Source: Candidatus Chisholmbacteria bacterium (lineage in GTDB: Bacteria > Patescibacteriota > Microgenomatia > UBA1400 > JACOWY01). Taken from it: a stretch of 34,962 bases of DNA. Under the pieces are notes generated by a model. That model ran no database searches and was not told where the DNA came from. It saw nothing but the letters and a program-made list of their open reading frames with translations. Shown here in pieces: positions 8,856 through 17,745 of the stretch. How positions within the stretch are numbered: the first letter of the stretch is position 1; each line of letters starts with the position of its first letter. The stretch lies in the NCBI GenBank assembly GCA_016176555.1, contig JACOWY010000024.1, forward strand, positions 1-34,962. The letters are read 5' to 3'. The position numbers were made by a program, and so were the translations under genes.

Positions 8856-8880
8856 CCGCAGCTTTAGGCTGCGGTTTTTT
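8856..8880 (+). terminator. Rho-independent terminator CCGCAGC-TTTAG-GCTGCGG-TTTTTT
   Basis: Perfect 7-bp stem, T6 tract, 5' of the gene at 8896. Confidence 0.85.
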
Positions 8881-8895
8881 ATTTGGAGGAAAACT

Positions 8896-9678
8896 ATGGG
8901 GACTAGCCCGGATTTGAATAGAGAGCGAGTGGCGGAGTTAACGGTTGTGCCTCGAGGGCCACTGTGGGAAGCTGTGATGGAGGCGCCTGATGCGCGGACA
9001 TTGCAGCTACTTCTTCTTGGAGATGTGCAGGCGAGAGGTGAAGTGGTAGCAACTTCGGAACATCCGTTTGATCCCCGTAACCCATTTGTTCGGTGGCCGG
9101 CAATGAATGTTAAAGCAGAAGGTGGAGTGGCTGCGGCACTCGGTAGGTTGGCTCAGATGACTTTTGGCTTAGACGGAGATTCGCGGTTGGTACTATTCGG
9201 TATTCCTCGGTCAGCTAGGTTTATGGGACAGTCAATAATGGAAGCGGGTTTGTTTCCTGGTGCCAGTGTAGCTCTTGTCACTAAAGATCCAAGGGAGATT
9301 GCTCCAGGTACAAGCGTGAGTCAGGTGGACGTGTTGTCCTATGTCCATAATAGGAGACCAGATGGAAGTCGGGGGGCAGAAGTGATTCATTTTTCCAATC
9401 CCGAACAATATCCAGGGGCCACGGTGCTTGTGTGTGAGGACGCCTTGGCACAAGGAAGGACATTAGAAGGAGTAGGGGGACATCTCAGAGAACTTGGAGC
9501 AGAGAGAGTGTATGGTGTGGTAGCCCTATCTAAAGGATTCATTCAAGGAGGAACTGAGGCAGTTCTTGCTTCAGGTTTTTTTGATGGTCTGATTGAGGCG
9601 GTGAGGGTAGCGGAAGTTATTGGACCAGGACCAGCTCGAGAGAATGTTATTTTCGATACCCCTGCTTTAAGTAAATGA
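8896..9678 (+). CDS. Phosphoribosyltransferase-like protein (type I PRTase fold)
   Basis: ATVLVCEDALAQGRTLEGVGGHLRELGAERVYGV resembles the PRPP-binding loop; SD GGAGG. Confidence 0.55.
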   Translation: MGTSPDLNRERVAELTVVPRGPLWEAVMEAPDARTLQLLLLGDVQARGEVVATSEHPFDPRNPFVRWPAMNVKAEGGVAAALGRLAQMTFGLDGDSRLVLFGIPRSARFMGQSIMEAGLFPGASVALVTKDPREIAPGTSVSQVDVLSYVHNRRPDGSRGAEVIHFSNPEQYPGATVLVCEDALAQGRTLEGVGGHLRELGAERVYGVVALSKGFIQGGTEAVLASGFFDGLIEAVRVAEVIGPGPARENVIFDTPALSK

Positions 9679-9691
9679 ATTCTATGTTAGT

Positions 9692-9757
9692 TACTGACAT
9701 TTGCCAACGATTCGACAAACTATATTTTGCCATTGTGGATGGAGTTGGCACAGTAAA
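9692..9757 (+). pseudogene. Degenerate duplicate of the 5' end of the PRTase gene at 9990
   Basis: LLTFANDSTNYILPLWMELAQ* vs LLTFAKDPTSYIAPSWGELAK; about 75% nt identity over ~63 bp by hand alignment. Confidence 0.75.
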
Positions 9758-9778
9758 TTAAAGGAGGTGAGGTAGTTT

Positions 9779-9961
9779 ATGGCAGAACAAAATTTTAGAG
9801 GAGATCCTCCAGCTGAGGATGCTACTCAGAGCCCAGCTGGTCAGGAAGATCAGGATGAATTTGATCCAAATCATCCATTTTTAGATCCCGGAGCTTTCGC
9901 TCCAGGTCCTGATGGGTATTTGGAAAGAGAACTGCCTGTTTCTCAGCCGGAAGGTGAATAA
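9779..9961 (+). CDS. Small acidic Pro/Asp/Glu-rich protein (60 aa), unknown function
   Basis: Near-perfect SD (AAAGGAGGTGA) upstream; low-complexity disordered composition. Confidence 0.6.
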   Translation: MAEQNFRGDPPAEDATQSPAGQEDQDEFDPNHPFLDPGAFAPGPDGYLERELPVSQPEGE

Positions 9962-9989
9962 TAGCTTATACAAAAAGTGACTGCGGTTA

Positions 9990-10607
9990 ATGAGCTCTAA
10001 ACTACTGACCTTTGCCAAGGACCCGACAAGCTACATTGCCCCGTCGTGGGGTGAGTTGGCAAAGCTGGCTTTTGAGGTGGCAAAAAAGATTATTGCCGAT
10101 AAGAGGAAATTTGATCGACTCGTGACCCTTTCCAAGGGAGGATGGTCGATGACATGTTCGTTGGTGGATTTGCTCCAGATTCCTTTGGTAGCGAGTTTAG
10201 GCGTAAAGTTTTATACCGGGATCGATGAGCGGTTAGAGAAGCCGACTGTGTACCAAGACTTGCCTAAAGATGTTAAAGGCCAGCGGGTGTTACTATTTGA
10301 TGACGTGGCGGATACGGGGAGGTCGTTGGTGTTTGCTAAGGATTATTTAGCGAGAATGAAAGTTAAGTCGGTGACGACGGCGACTCTTTACTATAAACCT
10401 CACTCAGAATATAAGCCGGATTACTTTGCCGCCGAAACCAGTGCCTGGATTCTTTTTCCTTACGATGTGAGGGGGACGATTCGGACGCTCGGAGCCAAAT
10501 GGGGTAAAACTAGTATTGCTCAAACAGAGATGAAGAGACGATTTAAGCAGTGTGGTATTGATGAAGAATGGATTGACTACTTTTTGAAACTGGAGGTAAA
10601 GACGTGA
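9990..10607 (+). CDS. Purine (xanthine/hypoxanthine-guanine-like) phosphoribosyltransferase
   Basis: LVTLSKGGWSMTCSLVD, VLLFDDVADTGRSLVFAKDYL PRPP motif. Confidence 0.75.
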   Translation: MSSKLLTFAKDPTSYIAPSWGELAKLAFEVAKKIIADKRKFDRLVTLSKGGWSMTCSLVDLLQIPLVASLGVKFYTGIDERLEKPTVYQDLPKDVKGQRVLLFDDVADTGRSLVFAKDYLARMKVKSVTTATLYYKPHSEYKPDYFAAETSAWILFPYDVRGTIRTLGAKWGKTSIAQTEMKRRFKQCGIDEEWIDYFLKLEVKT

Positions 10608-12127
10608 TCTTGGTGGTTGATTTTGGATCGCAGACGGCACACCTGATTTCCCGCAGGATTCGAGACTTGGGCGTGCCCGTCCAGGTGGTGGAGCCGGAGA
10701 AGGTGATGCAAAAAATCAATGGGCATAGATCCAGCGGCATCATTTTTTCCGGTGGGCCGGCGTTCGTCAATGTGAAAGGATCGCCGACGATTGATAAAAA
10801 GGTTTTTGATGCGGGTATTCCCATTTTGGGTATTTGTTACGGGATGCAGCTGACGGGGTATCTTTTAGAAGGCAAAGTGAAGCCGGGGAAGGTGAAAGAG
10901 TTTGGCCCGGCCGTGTTGCAGATTAATACTGCATCGAAATTGTTTGCTGGGTTCTCGGGTAAGCCATTTCAGGTGTGGATGAGTCATGGGGATACGGTGC
11001 TAGAGCCGCCGAAGGGCTTTGACATGATTGCTTCTACTGCGGATATTAAAGGTGGGGCGATGCACGATGAGAAACGGAAGATTTATTGCATTCAGTTTCA
11101 TCCGGAGGTGGAGCACACCCGGTTTGGCAAGCTGATGTTACGAAACTTTGTGGCAGAGATCTGTGGTTTGAAGACCAAAAACCACCGCACTGATTTAAAG
11201 GGACTGATCGCTCAAATAAAGAGAGATATTGGTCGGGCAAATGCTTTGTGTGCCGTTTCTGGTGGGGTGGATTCGACGGTGGCGGCAGCTTTGGTGGCCC
11301 GCGCAGTGGGCAAGCAACTCGTGCCGGTGTACATTGAAAGTGGGTTGATGAGGTTAGGCACGGCAGAAGAGGTGCGGCAGATTTTTACCAAGCAATTTAA
11401 GATTCAGCCAGTAATTGTGGAGGCAAGAAAGGAGTTTTTAACTGCGCTCAAAGGGGTTAAAGATCCGGAGGAAAAACGCCAGGCCATTGGGGCTTTGTAT
11501 ATTAAGCTGTTTGAAAAAGAAGCCAAAAAGCATAAGGGGATGGACGTTTTAGTGCAAGGGACGATTTACTCCGATGTCATAGAGAGCAAGGGGACTAAAC
11601 ACGCAGATAAGATCAAGTCGCATCACAATGGGGGAGGCTTGCCAAAAGAACTTGGAGTTAAACTGGTCGAGCCTTTGAGGGGTTATTACAAAGACGAAGT
11701 GAGAAAAATTGGGCGCAGGTTAGGGTTGCCGAGGAGATTGGTGCAAAAGCAAGTATTTCCGGGGCCGGGACAGGCAATCCGCATCGTGGGGGCAGTGACT
11801 GAAAAACGTTTGGCACAACAACAGCAAGCAGATCAGATAGTCTTGGAAGAGATGGAAAAATCAGGTTGGCTCAAAAGGGTCTATATGTCTTTCCCGATTA
11901 TGACGGGGGCGCCCTCGACAGCGGTCAAGGGTGACGGCAGATTTTTTGGCGAGGTGGTGGCACTGAGGATTATTGAATCGAAAGACGTGATGACGACAAA
12001 TTGGGCTCGATTGCCCCATTCTTTGCTGCAAAAAATGTCTTCGCGAATTGTTAATGAAGTGCCGGACGTGTCGCGGGTGGTGTATGATATTACCACCAAG
12101 CCGCCGGCGACGATGGAGTGGGAGTAG
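10604..12127 (+). CDS. guaA: GMP synthase (glutamine-hydrolysing), GTG start
   Basis: GICYGMQLTGYLL, IQFHPEVEHT, AVSGGVDSTVAAAL, GPGQAIRIVG, TTKPPATMEWE C-terminus. Confidence 0.97.
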   Translation: MILVVDFGSQTAHLISRRIRDLGVPVQVVEPEKVMQKINGHRSSGIIFSGGPAFVNVKGSPTIDKKVFDAGIPILGICYGMQLTGYLLEGKVKPGKVKEFGPAVLQINTASKLFAGFSGKPFQVWMSHGDTVLEPPKGFDMIASTADIKGGAMHDEKRKIYCIQFHPEVEHTRFGKLMLRNFVAEICGLKTKNHRTDLKGLIAQIKRDIGRANALCAVSGGVDSTVAAALVARAVGKQLVPVYIESGLMRLGTAEEVRQIFTKQFKIQPVIVEARKEFLTALKGVKDPEEKRQAIGALYIKLFEKEAKKHKGMDVLVQGTIYSDVIESKGTKHADKIKSHHNGGGLPKELGVKLVEPLRGYYKDEVRKIGRRLGLPRRLVQKQVFPGPGQAIRIVGAVTEKRLAQQQQADQIVLEEMEKSGWLKRVYMSFPIMTGAPSTAVKGDGRFFGEVVALRIIESKDVMTTNWARLPHSLLQKMSSRIVNEVPDVSRVVYDITTKPPATMEWE

Positions 12128-12129
12128 AG

Positions 12130-12846
12130 ATGAGTCAAGTTTTACTCACTGCAACCGGGATTCCTGGAGCGGGAAAGACGGAGTTGGTTAAGGCTTTGTT
12201 GGGGCAGATGCACCTAGAAGGTGTAGCTGCACATTTTGTCGAGGATTTTCCGTTGATGTGGGATTGGGTGAGAGAGAATATTGGCCGAACTGATTTGGTG
12301 AGAATGGAGGGAGAGACTTTTGTATTAGTGCCTGAGGCATATAGGTTTTTATCTCCATATGTAGCTGGGCTTATGGGGAGAGAAGCAGCCAGGCTATTCA
12401 ATGAGGGAGCTCAGGTGGTGATTGTGGAAGCAGCCCGGGGTGCTTTTGGGAAAGATAGGTACGACCATGATCTGTTTATGCCTTTACAGGAGAGACTTTG
12501 TGGTTTTATAGATGAAATTGCTTTGGCAAATGTAGAAGTTGCGTCGTCGATCGATTCGGTTGTGAGTAGGGCGGAATTGAGATTTAAGCAAGATCCCACT
12601 GCGCCTCCGCCTGATATTCCTATGAGATATGTGAATGGGGATACTGGTTTGCCATGGGCATCGTCAGTGAGTGAGTTAGAGGGGGCACATTTAGGAATGC
12701 CGGTGGTTATGAATGAGAGCTCGTATAATGCCGAAGGTATTGAAGGTATGCCTGCTTTGGCGGAGACTGCGTACCATAATTTAAGATTTGGTTTGGATCA
12801 GCTGGCAGGAGAACGAGGTAGAATAGGACAAGGTTTTGAGCGGTAG
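12130..12846 (+). CDS. P-loop NTPase / nucleoside-kinase-like protein
   Basis: GIPGAGKTELVKALL Walker A; ATG at 12130 preferred over GTG at 12118. Confidence 0.65.
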   Translation: MSQVLLTATGIPGAGKTELVKALLGQMHLEGVAAHFVEDFPLMWDWVRENIGRTDLVRMEGETFVLVPEAYRFLSPYVAGLMGREAARLFNEGAQVVIVEAARGAFGKDRYDHDLFMPLQERLCGFIDEIALANVEVASSIDSVVSRAELRFKQDPTAPPPDIPMRYVNGDTGLPWASSVSELEGAHLGMPVVMNESSYNAEGIEGMPALAETAYHNLRFGLDQLAGERGRIGQGFER

Positions 12847-12852
12847 TGGTAT

Positions 12853-13458
12853 ATGAAGAGCCCCCTTTTATTTCCAGAAGAGAAGGTTTTGCAAGAGGTG
12901 ATATTGCCTGATTTGGATAAAGGTAGGAAGGGGTTTGATCGATTGCACACAGAAGCGGTGGTGCATTGGATGAAAAAGATTTGCGAGAGTGTTCCTTTGT
13001 TGGAAGAGAGGGTGCTGGTGACGGCAGCATATGCCCATGATTGGGGATACTTCGGCATGTTTCCGAAGAGAACGACTTTGGATACGGTTACCGCGAGGAA
13101 AGAAGCCCATGCGCGAATTGGGGCCAAAAAAATAGGGGCTCTTTTACGGACACGACTGAAGAAAGTATTTTCAGAACAGGAGATTAAGCGAATACAACAT
13201 TTAGTATTTGTGCATGACAAATTAGGTGAATTATCTGCAGATGATGAGATAGCGATCATGGAGGCGGACACTTTAGGAGCGTTGGATACTACGATTGTAC
13301 GACCAACTTACTCAGCCGAGGATAATAAACGTTACATTGATGAGCAGGTGTTAAAGCTGCGAAGACCGCTGTTTCGGCACAAGTTGGCGATTGAGGTATT
13401 TGAAGAAGTGTTGGAGCGAAGGAGAGAGTTTTATCGACGGAAAGCTAGTAAGAGTTAG
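12853..13458 (+). CDS. HD-domain phosphohydrolase
   Basis: RLHTEAVVHW, AAYAHDWGYFG (HD), HLVFVHD, MEADTLGAL. Confidence 0.7.
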   Translation: MKSPLLFPEEKVLQEVILPDLDKGRKGFDRLHTEAVVHWMKKICESVPLLEERVLVTAAYAHDWGYFGMFPKRTTLDTVTARKEAHARIGAKKIGALLRTRLKKVFSEQEIKRIQHLVFVHDKLGELSADDEIAIMEADTLGALDTTIVRPTYSAEDNKRYIDEQVLKLRRPLFRHKLAIEVFEEVLERRREFYRRKASKS

Positions 13459-13464
13459 AACTTT

Positions 13465-14241
13465 ATGTTCAGCGAAGGAAAAGCGTTAGCAATTTTAAAG
13501 AAGAAAATTAAGAAACCTCCTGAGACGTTGATGATTTTGGGGAGCGGATGGAAGAGCGTGGCCGATTTGGTTGAAGAAAGGGAGGAGATTAGTTATCAAG
13601 AACTTTTTGGGGTGGGGACGAGTGTGCCGGGGCATGTAGGGAAACTGGTGGTGGGCAGGCTTGGTGGCAAAACCGTAGCACTCATGGTGGGGCGGTTTCA
13701 CTTATACGAAGGCTATACCGCTTTCGAGACGACGATGCCTATCAGGGTGCTGGCGCGAATAGGGGTGAAGCAGATGATAGTGACTGCGGCTGTGGGAGCG
13801 CTTAATCCAAGATACAAGGTCGGGGATTTGGTGATTTTGTCAGATCTCTTGACGCTTTTGTTGCAGGATAGGCCTTTGAGTGGGCCGCAGTTTTTGGATA
13901 TGTCGGCGGTGTTTGATGAGGAGATGCGGGAGGCAGCAAAGACTGTTTTGAAAAAGGAAAAAGTTCGATTTTGGGAAGGGGTGTATGGCTACTACTCTGG
14001 CCCCAATTTTGAGACTCCCACCGATAAAAAAGCATTAAGACTATTGGGCGCTGATGTGGTGGGAATGAGTACCGTGCCGGAGGTGATGATGGGTTTGCAT
14101 TTAGGTCTTAAAATCTTGGGGTTGTCGTTCGTGACTAATCTGGCGTTGGTAAAGCATGATCATAGAGAAGTGTTACGAGAGGCGGAGCGAGGGAGTGAGC
14201 AAATGAAGAAAGTGCTGGCGGGGATAGTTTCTGTTGTTTAA
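13465..14241 (+). CDS. Purine nucleoside phosphorylase
   Basis: LGSGWKSVAD, GRFHLYEGY, TAAVGALNPRYKVGDLVILSD, YYSGPNFETPTD, VGMSTVPEVMMGLHLGLKILGLSFVTNLA. Confidence 0.9.
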   Translation: MFSEGKALAILKKKIKKPPETLMILGSGWKSVADLVEEREEISYQELFGVGTSVPGHVGKLVVGRLGGKTVALMVGRFHLYEGYTAFETTMPIRVLARIGVKQMIVTAAVGALNPRYKVGDLVILSDLLTLLLQDRPLSGPQFLDMSAVFDEEMREAAKTVLKKEKVRFWEGVYGYYSGPNFETPTDKKALRLLGADVVGMSTVPEVMMGLHLGLKILGLSFVTNLALVKHDHREVLREAERGSEQMKKVLAGIVSVV

Positions 14242-14277
14242 ATACTTAATTTAACCTGAATTACGAAATTAAACCTC

Positions 14278-14395
14278 TGGTATAAACATAGATTCTGAAA
14301 CAAGTTCAGAATGACATCTTGAGGAAGTAATATTGTCATGCTGAATTCGTCATCCTGAATTCAGTTCAGGATCAGCATCTTCCTCTGGTGAATTT
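14278..14395. repeat. Nested copies of the dispersed GTCATNCTGAA...TTCAGGATGACA repeat
   Basis: gattctgaaacaagttcagaatgacatc; gtcatgctgaattcgtcatcctgaattcagttcaggatcagcatctt. Confidence 0.65.
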
Positions 14396-14495
14396 TGTAA
14401 CTGGGGTTAATTTAGGCATTCTACAGAACGTATGTAACGGTGGTGTAATTTTTCGCTAGAATTGTGATACTATCTTTTATCTCCTTAAGATTATT

Positions 14496-16349
14496 ATGAG
14501 TTTGCGTGAACGACTGCTGGCTTCTCCCGAAAGGCCTTATCTTTTTGAAAGAAGCGAAGAGGTTGATTGGGATATGACCTTTGAGTTTGCGGCGGTCGGG
14601 ATGTTGGCGTGGCTACGAGAGAGTGCATTTCGCCCTCGATCAAGATCAAAAATTGTTCAAGATGCCTGGGTGGCAGCAAGTGAGGGTAATCTTGAGAGAT
14701 TTGTCTTAGAGGGGCTTGAAGTAATCAAGGAGGCTGAGTTGGGGAAAAGAGCCGCCAATAGCTTGCGCCTAGCTTTGGGTGAAGATGCGCATAACCCGGG
14801 TGTAGAAAGTCAATGGGGAAGGGATTTGATCTGCGCTTATGAGGATCCTAATGTTGCTGATCATGGTGCGCCCCATGGCCGGGTGGTTAAGGCGTGGGTG
14901 ATGGCGGGCTTGAAGGAGATTCCAGAGCTTAGGCACACTCATTCAGTAGTGTCCATGGTGCGATCGATGATGGATTTCCCTTACAGCCATGATATGGCAA
15001 AAGCGTATTGGGAGTATAAGAACCTGGCAGAAGAGCGAGTGTCACCAACAGTTGGGCATAATTTTGCTGGGGCGAATATGAAACTCGCCTTGCACACTCG
15101 GTATGCGCAGGAGAATGGAGTACGGAAACGAGACGCTTGGAGGGTAGAAGCCTTTGCTGCGGCTATGGGTTTGCTTCACTCGGAGCCGGAAAAGTTTAAG
15201 GAGCGGCGCGAAGCCCAGGGGAAAACGCTGACTAGGAATGCAGGAACTTTGGTGGGTTTATGGGATGAAAATCAACTTGACGTGCTATCTTTAACTCCGG
15301 CGCAAACAATGCGTATGGGTGCTTATCTTCGCCGAGGTGTGGGAGGGGATGTGGATGACCCGAAGCTAGGATTGCCCCGCGATTTTGTACGGGAATATGG
15401 CCCCGAGATCGGTCGGTTGCGTAATAATCACGACCCCCTGATTATAGAACTCGACGATCGGGATCGAGAGGCATTTTGGCTGGCAGCAGAACTTTGTGTG
15501 TGGGCAGATAGGATGGCAATGATTGCTCCATATCAAAATTCAGTTTTTAGAACATTTCTTTCTCCACAATCTAAGGATAGGCCGCTTTATCCCAGCGGCT
15601 TAACACCGGGGCAGGTTTTGGAGCAGGTGGCTGCTGCGAAAGGTGATTTGGTCGATGGGCAAGACAGTGATGTGCGGCGCAAGATGTTTGAGATCATAGA
15701 CCTTGACAATTTTTCGCCCGATTCATTGGTTGGTAAAAGTGACTTTGTTCGGCTAGTGCACAAAGATAATGCAATGCTTGGGGCTCTGGCATTTCGGCGG
15801 ATAGCGGGAGCGGTGATGCGGGGTGATTTACACGAAGTTAACGAACTCTATGAGCGGAGAATGACGCGGGTGCGAGAAAAGGCGCTGCGTCGTTCGGGCT
15901 ATTCTTTGGGAGAGCAAGTATGGTATCGCAATCTGGCACCGCATCTTTTTAACCTTCTTTCAAATGGACAGGATCGCTATATGCGTTTCATGGATGGTTT
16001 GATTAGAGCTGGTAGTTTTGATACGGAGCGCTACGAGCTTAAGCTAGAGAAATTGAAGATAGAGAGAAACTCATTGTTAACAATTTTGGCGAAGAAACGT
16101 CAACCTGAAGAATTAGAAAATTGCCTTGAAGTTATTGACGGAGAGATTGATTGGCTGAGGCGCCATTATGGGGTTAACGAGCGAGAAATGAGACGTTACG
16201 AACAGATGGTGGAGAGGTGGCAGTCACCATCGATGCAGCCTTACAAAGATGCCGAATCGCTCGGGGGTGAGCCTCACCTTCTGAGAGAGCCCTCTGAAGT
16301 AGCCAAAAGGCTATTCCACTTTGGTTCATTGGCGTCAAACCACCGATAA
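14496..16349 (+). CDS. Large uncharacterised protein (617 aa) with a divergent HD-hydrolase-like core
   Basis: Ordered motifs DHGAPHGRVVKAW, YSHDMAKAY, VGHNFAGANMKL, AAELCVWADRMAMIAPY resemble the HD superfamily. Confidence 0.5.
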   Translation: MSLRERLLASPERPYLFERSEEVDWDMTFEFAAVGMLAWLRESAFRPRSRSKIVQDAWVAASEGNLERFVLEGLEVIKEAELGKRAANSLRLALGEDAHNPGVESQWGRDLICAYEDPNVADHGAPHGRVVKAWVMAGLKEIPELRHTHSVVSMVRSMMDFPYSHDMAKAYWEYKNLAEERVSPTVGHNFAGANMKLALHTRYAQENGVRKRDAWRVEAFAAAMGLLHSEPEKFKERREAQGKTLTRNAGTLVGLWDENQLDVLSLTPAQTMRMGAYLRRGVGGDVDDPKLGLPRDFVREYGPEIGRLRNNHDPLIIELDDRDREAFWLAAELCVWADRMAMIAPYQNSVFRTFLSPQSKDRPLYPSGLTPGQVLEQVAAAKGDLVDGQDSDVRRKMFEIIDLDNFSPDSLVGKSDFVRLVHKDNAMLGALAFRRIAGAVMRGDLHEVNELYERRMTRVREKALRRSGYSLGEQVWYRNLAPHLFNLLSNGQDRYMRFMDGLIRAGSFDTERYELKLEKLKIERNSLLTILAKKRQPEELENCLEVIDGEIDWLRRHYGVNEREMRRYEQMVERWQSPSMQPYKDAESLGGEPHLLREPSEVAKRLFHFGSLASNHR

Positions 16350-16409
16350 ACACCAGTTCTTCCACTAGACATTTGGTAGACCTTGGGTTAGATTGGCTTA
16401 AAGATTTCG

Positions 16410-17744
16410 ATGCAGTACTTACGGAAAACTGATCCGGTGACGCTGTCCATAATTAGAGCTGAAGAGAAACGGCAGCGGGAGGAGCTGATGCTCATTCCTT
16501 CGGAAAACTACGCCTCGCGGGCGGTGTTGGAAGCTTCGGGGTCAGTCTTAACTAACAAATACGCGGAAGGGTATCCGAGGCGGCGCTACTACCAGGGCAA
16601 CACGAATATTGACGACGTGGAGCTTTTAGCCCAAGAGAGAGCTAAAAAGCTTTTTGGCGTGCCGCATGCCAACGTGCAGCCGTACTCGGGGTCGCCGGCA
16701 AATTCGGCGGTGCAGTTTGCGACGCTGGAACCGGGCGATACTGTCATGGGCTTAGCGCTAGCTTCGGGCGGGCACTTGACCCATGGCCATCCGAAGATTA
16801 CTTTTTCCGGCAAGTTTTTCAAAAGCGTGCAGTATAACGTGGGTAAAAATGGTTGGTTGGATTACGATGAGATTGCCAAAATGGCCAAGAGGGAAAAGCC
16901 GAAGTTGATTATTGCGGGGACGACGGCGTATCCACGGATTTTGGACTGGAAAAAGTTTAGTCAGATTGCCGAGAGTGTGGGGGCGTATCTGATGGCCGAC
17001 ATTGCCCACATTGCGGGGTTGGTGGTGGCTGGAGCGCACCCCTCGCCGGTGCGCTGGGTGCATGTGGTGACGACGACGACGCACAAAACTTTGCGCGGCC
17101 CGCGAGGGGCAATGATCTTGGTGACGGCGAGGGGGCTTAAAAAAGATCCGGATTTTGGGAGCAAAATTGATCGGGCGGTTTTCCCGGCGTTGCAAGGAGG
17201 GCCACACAACCACACTACAGCAGGAATTGCGGTGGCCCTTCGCGAAGCTCAGGGTAAACTTTTCAAGACCTATGGAAAACAGATCGTTAAAAATGCGAAA
17301 GCATTGGCTGAGAGTTTAATGAAAAAAGGATTTGAGTTGGTGTCTGGTGGGACGGATAACCACTTGATGCTCGTGGATTTACGCAACAAAGGCGTGAGTG
17401 GTTGGGTAGTAGCGTGGGCTTTGGATAAAGCCGGGATTATCCTCAACTATAATAGTGTGCCGTTTGACACCAACCCCCCGATGTTTCCCTCGGGGATGCG
17501 GTTGGGGACGCCGGGAGTGACGAGCCGGGGGATGAAAGAGCGGGAGATGGTCAGGATTGGGACGTGGATTAACGAAGTGGTGGAGCACGTTAAAGACGAA
17601 AAATTGCCTGGGGATAAGGAGCAGCGGACTGTGTGGACTAAGGCGTTTTTGGGGAGAGTCGCTAAAGATCGGTTTTTGGCAAAGATTAGGGGAGAGGTAC
17701 GGAGTTTAGCGCGACGGTTTCCGCTGCCGGGGATTGATCGGTAG
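16410..17744 (+). CDS. glyA: Serine hydroxymethyltransferase
   Basis: LIPSENYAS, NKYAEGYPRRRYYQG, VTTTTHKTLRGPRGAMI, TAGIAVALREAQ. Confidence 0.97.
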   Translation: MQYLRKTDPVTLSIIRAEEKRQREELMLIPSENYASRAVLEASGSVLTNKYAEGYPRRRYYQGNTNIDDVELLAQERAKKLFGVPHANVQPYSGSPANSAVQFATLEPGDTVMGLALASGGHLTHGHPKITFSGKFFKSVQYNVGKNGWLDYDEIAKMAKREKPKLIIAGTTAYPRILDWKKFSQIAESVGAYLMADIAHIAGLVVAGAHPSPVRWVHVVTTTTHKTLRGPRGAMILVTARGLKKDPDFGSKIDRAVFPALQGGPHNHTTAGIAVALREAQGKLFKTYGKQIVKNAKALAESLMKKGFELVSGGTDNHLMLVDLRNKGVSGWVVAWALDKAGIILNYNSVPFDTNPPMFPSGMRLGTPGVTSRGMKEREMVRIGTWINEVVEHVKDEKLPGDKEQRTVWTKAFLGRVAKDRFLAKIRGEVRSLARRFPLPGIDR

Positions 17745-17745
17745 G

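Noticed and set aside
17235-17260. CCCTTCGCGAAGCTCAGGG in glyA as another inserted repeat
   Set aside because: The encoded AVALREAQGKL matches normal SHMT sequence length, so there is no evidence of insertion.
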